A DNA stretch of 64,000 nt from assembly GCF_029626175.1 (NCBI RefSeq), contig NZ_JARUBM010000002.1:5101001-5165000 (forward strand), written 5' to 3'. The stretch comes from Micromonospora sp. WMMD1082. GTDB taxonomy: Bacteria > Actinomycetota > Actinomycetes > Mycobacteriales > Micromonosporaceae. Below the pieces are notes generated by a model, which searched no databases, was not told where the DNA came from, and saw only the letters and a list, made by a program, of their open reading frames with translations. A program made the position numbers and the translations under genes. Below are positions 60,696 to 64,000 of this stretch, piece after piece. Positions within the stretch are counted from its first letter, which is position 1, and each line of letters starts with the position of its first letter.

Positions 60696-61157
60696 GTGGA
60701 ACGTCGACGCTCCCTGCCGGACGTCCTCGCCGGAGGGCTCTTCGTCCTGATCGGTGGCGCATTCGTGGTGGGATCGCTCAGCTACGACCTGGGCACCCCA
60801 CTGCGGATGGGCCCCGGCTACTTCCCGCTGCTGGTCGGCGCGACCCTGGCCGCGCTGGGCCTGGCGATCGCCATCAAGGGACTCGTCGCCGGCGAGGTGC
60901 TCTCGTTCGGCCGGATCTCCTGGCGTGCGGTCGCCGCCATCGTGCTGGCGCTCGTGTTCTTCGGCTCCACCGTACGGCGCCTCGGGTTCGTTCCGGCGTC
61001 GGCGGTGACCGCCCTCCTGACCATCCTGGCCAGCCCGCACGTGCGGCCGCTGCGGGTCCTGGCGGTGACCGCGGTGCTGACCCTGGCCTGCACGCTCATC
61101 TTCGTCGTCGGGCTCCAACTGCGGATCCCGCTCTGGGGCCCGTGGCTCCGGTTCTGA
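60696..61157 (+). CDS. tctB: TctB-type small membrane subunit
   Basis: A 153-residue protein with four predicted helices and typical TctB features: GGLFVLIGGAFVVGSLSYDLGTPLRMGPGYFP at the front, and a hydrophobic end. Start GTG 60696 lies one base after the tctC stop. It is the small permease subunit. Confidence 0.9.
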   Translation: MERRRSLPDVLAGGLFVLIGGAFVVGSLSYDLGTPLRMGPGYFPLLVGATLAALGLAIAIKGLVAGEVLSFGRISWRAVAAIVLALVFFGSTVRRLGFVPASAVTALLTILASPHVRPLRVLAVTAVLTLACTLIFVVGLQLRIPLWGPWLRF

Positions 61158-61177
61158 CCCGCCATCCGGAATGAGGC

Positions 61178-62683
61178 ATGGAACTTCTCGACAACCTCGT
61201 GCTGGGCTTCTCGACCGCCCTGCTGCTCCAGAACGTCCTCTACTGCTTCGTGGGAGTGCTGCTCGGCACGGCGGTAGGCGTGCTGCCCGGCATCGGGCCG
61301 ACGGCGACGGTGGCGATGCTGCTGCCGATCACCTTCAGCTTCGAGCCGGTGACCGCACTGATCATGCTGGCCGGCATCTACTACGGCGCACAGTACGGCG
61401 GCTCGACCACGGCCATCCTGATCAACCTGCCGGGTGAGTCGTCGGCGGCGGTCACCGCGCTCGACGGTCACGAGATGGCTCGCCAGGGCCGGGCCGGCCC
61501 GGCCCTGGCGGCCGCCGCCATCGGATCCTTCATCGCGGGTACGCTCGCCACCGTCGTACTGGCCGTCGCGGCCCCGCCGTTGGCGCGGGTCGCGCTGAAG
61601 TTCGGGCCGGCCGAGTACTTCTCACTGGTGCTGCTCGGCCTGATCATGTCGATCGCGCTGGCGCGCGGCGCGGCGCTCAAGGCACTCGCGATGATCGCGC
61701 TCGGCATCGCGCTCGGCGCGGTCGGCCAGGACATCTACACCGGTACGCCCCGGTTCACGTTCGGTCAGCGCGAGCTGTTCGGGGGCATCGACTTCGTGTC
61801 GGTCGCGGTCGGCATGTTCGGGGTGGCCGAGATTCTGCGCAACCTGGAGCACGAGCAGACCCGCACGGCCATCGTCAGCCGGGTGAAGAACCTCTGGCCG
61901 ACGCGCGAGGACCGGCGTCGGACGGTCGGCCCGATCCTGCGCGGCACCGGTCTCGGTGCCGCGCTCGGCGTCCTGCCCGGCGGTGGTCACGTGCTGGCGT
62001 CGTTCACCTCGTACGCCGTGGAGAAGCGGATCTCGAAGCGGCAGCAGGAGTTCGGGCGGGGTGCGATCGAGGGCGTCGCCGGTCCCGAGTCGGCGAACAA
62101 CGCCGCCGCGCAGACGTCGTTCATTCCGCTGCTCACCCTGGGGCTGCCCGCGCACCCGGTGATGGCGTTGATGGTCGGCGCGTTCATCGTCCACGGCATC
62201 ACCCCGGGACCGAACGTGATCAGCGACGAACCGGCGTTGTTCTGGGGCCTGATCGCGTCGATGTGGATCGGCAACGTGCTGCTGGTGCTGCTCAACCTGC
62301 CGCTGATCGGCATCTGGGTGCGGATGCTGCGCATCCCGTACGAGGTGTTGTTTCCGATGATCATCCTGTTCGCGGCCATCGGCACCTACTCGCTGGGGTT
62401 CAACGCGTACGACGTCTACGCGATCGTGTTCTTCGGGGTCCTGGGCTACATCCTGATCAAGTGCGGGTGCGAGCCGGCGCCGTTGCTGCTCGGCTTCGTC
62501 CTCGGTCCGCTCCTCGAAGAGAACCTGCGGCGGGCGCTCATCATCTCCCGGGGCGACGCATCGGTGTTCCTGACCCGGCCGATCTCCGCGGCGCTCCTGG
62601 CCGTGGCCGTGGCGGCGCTCGTGGTCGCCGTGCTGCCGACGATCCGCAAGCGCCGCGACGTCGTGTTCGCCGAGGACGAGTAG
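61178..62683 (+). CDS. tctA: TctA-type large membrane subunit
   Basis: A 501-residue permease with about 11 helices and the TctA signatures: GTAVGVLPGIGPTATVAMLLP, GGSTTAILINLPGESSAAVTALDGH, and ALGVLPGGGHVLASF. The family imports citrate or related carboxylates with TctB and TctC. ATG 61178 follows GGAATGAGG. Confidence 0.93.
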   Translation: MELLDNLVLGFSTALLLQNVLYCFVGVLLGTAVGVLPGIGPTATVAMLLPITFSFEPVTALIMLAGIYYGAQYGGSTTAILINLPGESSAAVTALDGHEMARQGRAGPALAAAAIGSFIAGTLATVVLAVAAPPLARVALKFGPAEYFSLVLLGLIMSIALARGAALKALAMIALGIALGAVGQDIYTGTPRFTFGQRELFGGIDFVSVAVGMFGVAEILRNLEHEQTRTAIVSRVKNLWPTREDRRRTVGPILRGTGLGAALGVLPGGGHVLASFTSYAVEKRISKRQQEFGRGAIEGVAGPESANNAAAQTSFIPLLTLGLPAHPVMALMVGAFIVHGITPGPNVISDEPALFWGLIASMWIGNVLLVLLNLPLIGIWVRMLRIPYEVLFPMIILFAAIGTYSLGFNAYDVYAIVFFGVLGYILIKCGCEPAPLLLGFVLGPLLEENLRRALIISRGDASVFLTRPISAALLAVAVAALVVAVLPTIRKRRDVVFAEDE

Positions 62684-62762
62684 TCAGGACCAGCGCCTAC
62701 CTCCTGGGCCGCCGGCGGTGGTGGCGGCGGTCGCCGTCCACCACCGTCGGCAGCGTGCCGGG

Positions 62763-64000
62763 TCAGGGCGTCGTGCGCAGCCCGTTGGTCAGGCAGTTGA
62801 CGCCGGCCGGCTCGAAGATGTCGTACTGCACCCGGACGAAGATGCCCGAGATGCCCTCGTGCCACCAGCGCACATTCGTCTCCAGCGCTCGCGGGTCCAG
62901 CGACGGCCGGCTGATCCGGAAGCCGTGCAGGCCCTGGTGGCTGAGCCACAGCGCCGGAGCGCCTTCCGGCACGCCGTGGTGATAGTGCAGGCCCCGTACC
63001 GACTCGATCTGGCAACCGGCCGGCAGCAGCAGCCCGGCGTTGACCCGGTCGTCGCCGCTGCCGCCGTTGAAGAACACCGCCCAGTGCGCCACCTGCGCGG
63101 TGCTGAACAGCGTTCGGCGGTGGACCGAAGCGGCCGGCTGGCGGCACTGGTCGTCGGTGAGCCCGGCCGGTTTGGCGAACACCTCGTCCACGTCGACCAC
63201 GCCGGCGTGGAACCAGTTGGTCCAGATTCGGTACTGCACCGCACGGTTCCTCGGGTCGCTCGCCGCGCCCCGCGCGAGCACGTACGTGCCCCACTCGCCG
63301 ACGAAGTCGATGGCCAGACCGTCGGCCACGTCGGAGGTCCGCACGCGGCCGCTCGGGTCCTCGGCCCGCAGGATCTGGTTGGCGATCGTGCAGCCGTTGT
63401 GCAACGACAACCCGGAGCGGGTCTCGACCTCGGTGCTGCCGCCGAACAGACCCGCGGAGAACCGGGTCCAGCCGATCTCGGTGGTGGCGGTGACGCCGAC
63501 GGTGTCAAAGGCCCGCGCCACGTGGTCGCAGTCGGCCAGGGTCGGTGTCCGACCGCCGATCGGCTGGCCGAGTTGGACCAGTTGGCGGCAGCTCGCGATG
63601 GTGTTCACCCGCTCGTGCAGGAACAGGTCGGAGCTGCCCATTCCACCGGTGCTGAGGGTGGTGAAGTAGAGCTGCCCCAGGGTGTCCCGGCCCACGCCCG
63701 GGTGCGCGCTACCCGGCACCCCGCCGTCGGCGATCAGCACTGCGGCCCGGTTGGGTACGCCCGCCCAACTGTGCACGCAGTACTCCGGGTCGGCGCAGTT
63801 GTGCGTGAGCAGTGCGTAGTGCCCGGGATCGCCGAAGGCGCCGGGGTTGGCCATGTCCCGGACGGCACCCATCGGGCTCTCCTCCGCGAGCTTCCACTCG
63901 CCCGCCCGGGCGTCCGGGAAGATGACGTTGGCCAGCACGTCCGAGTAGTGCTCGTTGAGCGCGCCCGGTTCGCCGCCGCCGACGAAGTCCGCGGTGAACT
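62763..64000 (-). CDS. M4 family (thermolysin-like) metallopeptidase, partial
   Basis: The frame runs off the right edge; 412 codons to the stop at 62763 are present. The visible start of the domain reads FTADFVGGGEPGALNEHYSDVLANVIF, and GALNEHYSDV is the M4 motif after the HEXXH zinc site, which lies outside the window. Later blocks include GGMGSSDLFLHERVNTIASCRQLV and a C-terminal extension with several Trp. Likely a secreted protease; the C-terminal half is unusually long. Confidence 0.72.
   Translation of the reverse strand, partial: FTADFVGGGEPGALNEHYSDVLANVIFPDARAGEWKLAEESPMGAVRDMANPGAFGDPGHYALLTHNCADPEYCVHSWAGVPNRAAVLIADGGVPGSAHPGVGRDTLGQLYFTTLSTGGMGSSDLFLHERVNTIASCRQLVQLGQPIGGRTPTLADCDHVARAFDTVGVTATTEIGWTRFSAGLFGGSTEVETRSGLSLHNGCTIANQILRAEDPSGRVRTSDVADGLAIDFVGEWGTYVLARGAASDPRNRAVQYRIWTNWFHAGVVDVDEVFAKPAGLTDDQCRQPAASVHRRTLFSTAQVAHWAVFFNGGSGDDRVNAGLLLPAGCQIESVRGLHYHHGVPEGAPALWLSHQGLHGFRISRPSLDPRALETNVRWWHEGISGIFVRVQYDIFEPAGVNCLTNGLRTTP

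Noticed and set aside
1..64000. tRNA or rRNA genes, insertion sequences, phage integrases
   Set aside because: I saw no cloverleaf-like tRNA sequence, rRNA segments, transposase motifs or integrases, though short or degenerate ones could be missed by eye.

Overview
The window is high-GC actinomycete DNA, most likely from Micromonosporaceae (Micromonospora or a close relative). The signs are many GTG starts, several leaderless promoters, mycothiol-linked enzyme families, an LpqY-SugABC trehalose importer, a conservon-type kinase pair and a secreted cellulase pair. I saw no rRNA, tRNA, insertion sequence, prophage or CRISPR array. Most of it looks like ordinary chromosome with a dense accessory stretch at about 43-64 kb.

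Layout. 1-2.5 kb: end of an LtrA-like membrane protein, an unknown gene pair (one RusA-like), a double VOC protein and a DsbA-fold oxidoreductase. 2.7-7.1 kb: lpqY-sugA-sugB-sugC. 7.2-10.2 kb: decayed gene remnants next to a drug-type ABC exporter and its MerR regulator. 10.3-18.3 kb: methyltransferase, lactate permease, winged-helix protein, HAD phosphatase, a frameshifted acetyltransferase, a WrbA-type flavoprotein and a fused chorismate-using synthase that sits behind a Trp-Trp leader peptide and two hairpins. 18.5-24.3 kb: FGGY kinase, a two-gene partial conservon and an MFS exporter. 24.4-29.8 kb: divergent GH1 beta-glucosidase and GH48 cellulase separated by a long intergenic region with three CebR-type operators.

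30-40.3 kb: DUF3159, PAP2 and mycothiol-dependent genes, then a perfect 44-bp palindrome, then a four-gene operon (fibronectin-III protein, MoxR, DUF58, TgpA-like protein) running on the minus strand. 40.4-43.2 kb: a translationally coupled regulator/unknown/ABC operon. 43.4-56.3 kb: secreted hydrolase, GntR and LuxR regulators, a second WrbA, SDR, MarR, four alpha/beta hydrolase loci (one broken), HxlR and a SnoaL-like protein. Three near-identical GntR-type palindromes link the GntR gene with two of the hydrolase genes. 56.3-62.7 kb: a TAXI binding lipoprotein, the TctE/TctD two-component pair and the TctC-TctB-TctA tricarboxylate transporter. The right edge cuts an M4-like metallopeptidase.

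How the parts work together: the cellulase and beta-glucosidase should be co-induced by cellobiose. LpqY-SugABC recovers trehalose. TctDE probably senses a carboxylate and drives tctCBA through an 18-bp direct repeat, perhaps with the TAXI protein as ligand-binding partner. All functional statements rest on reading the sequence and on recalled family knowledge; no database search was run.
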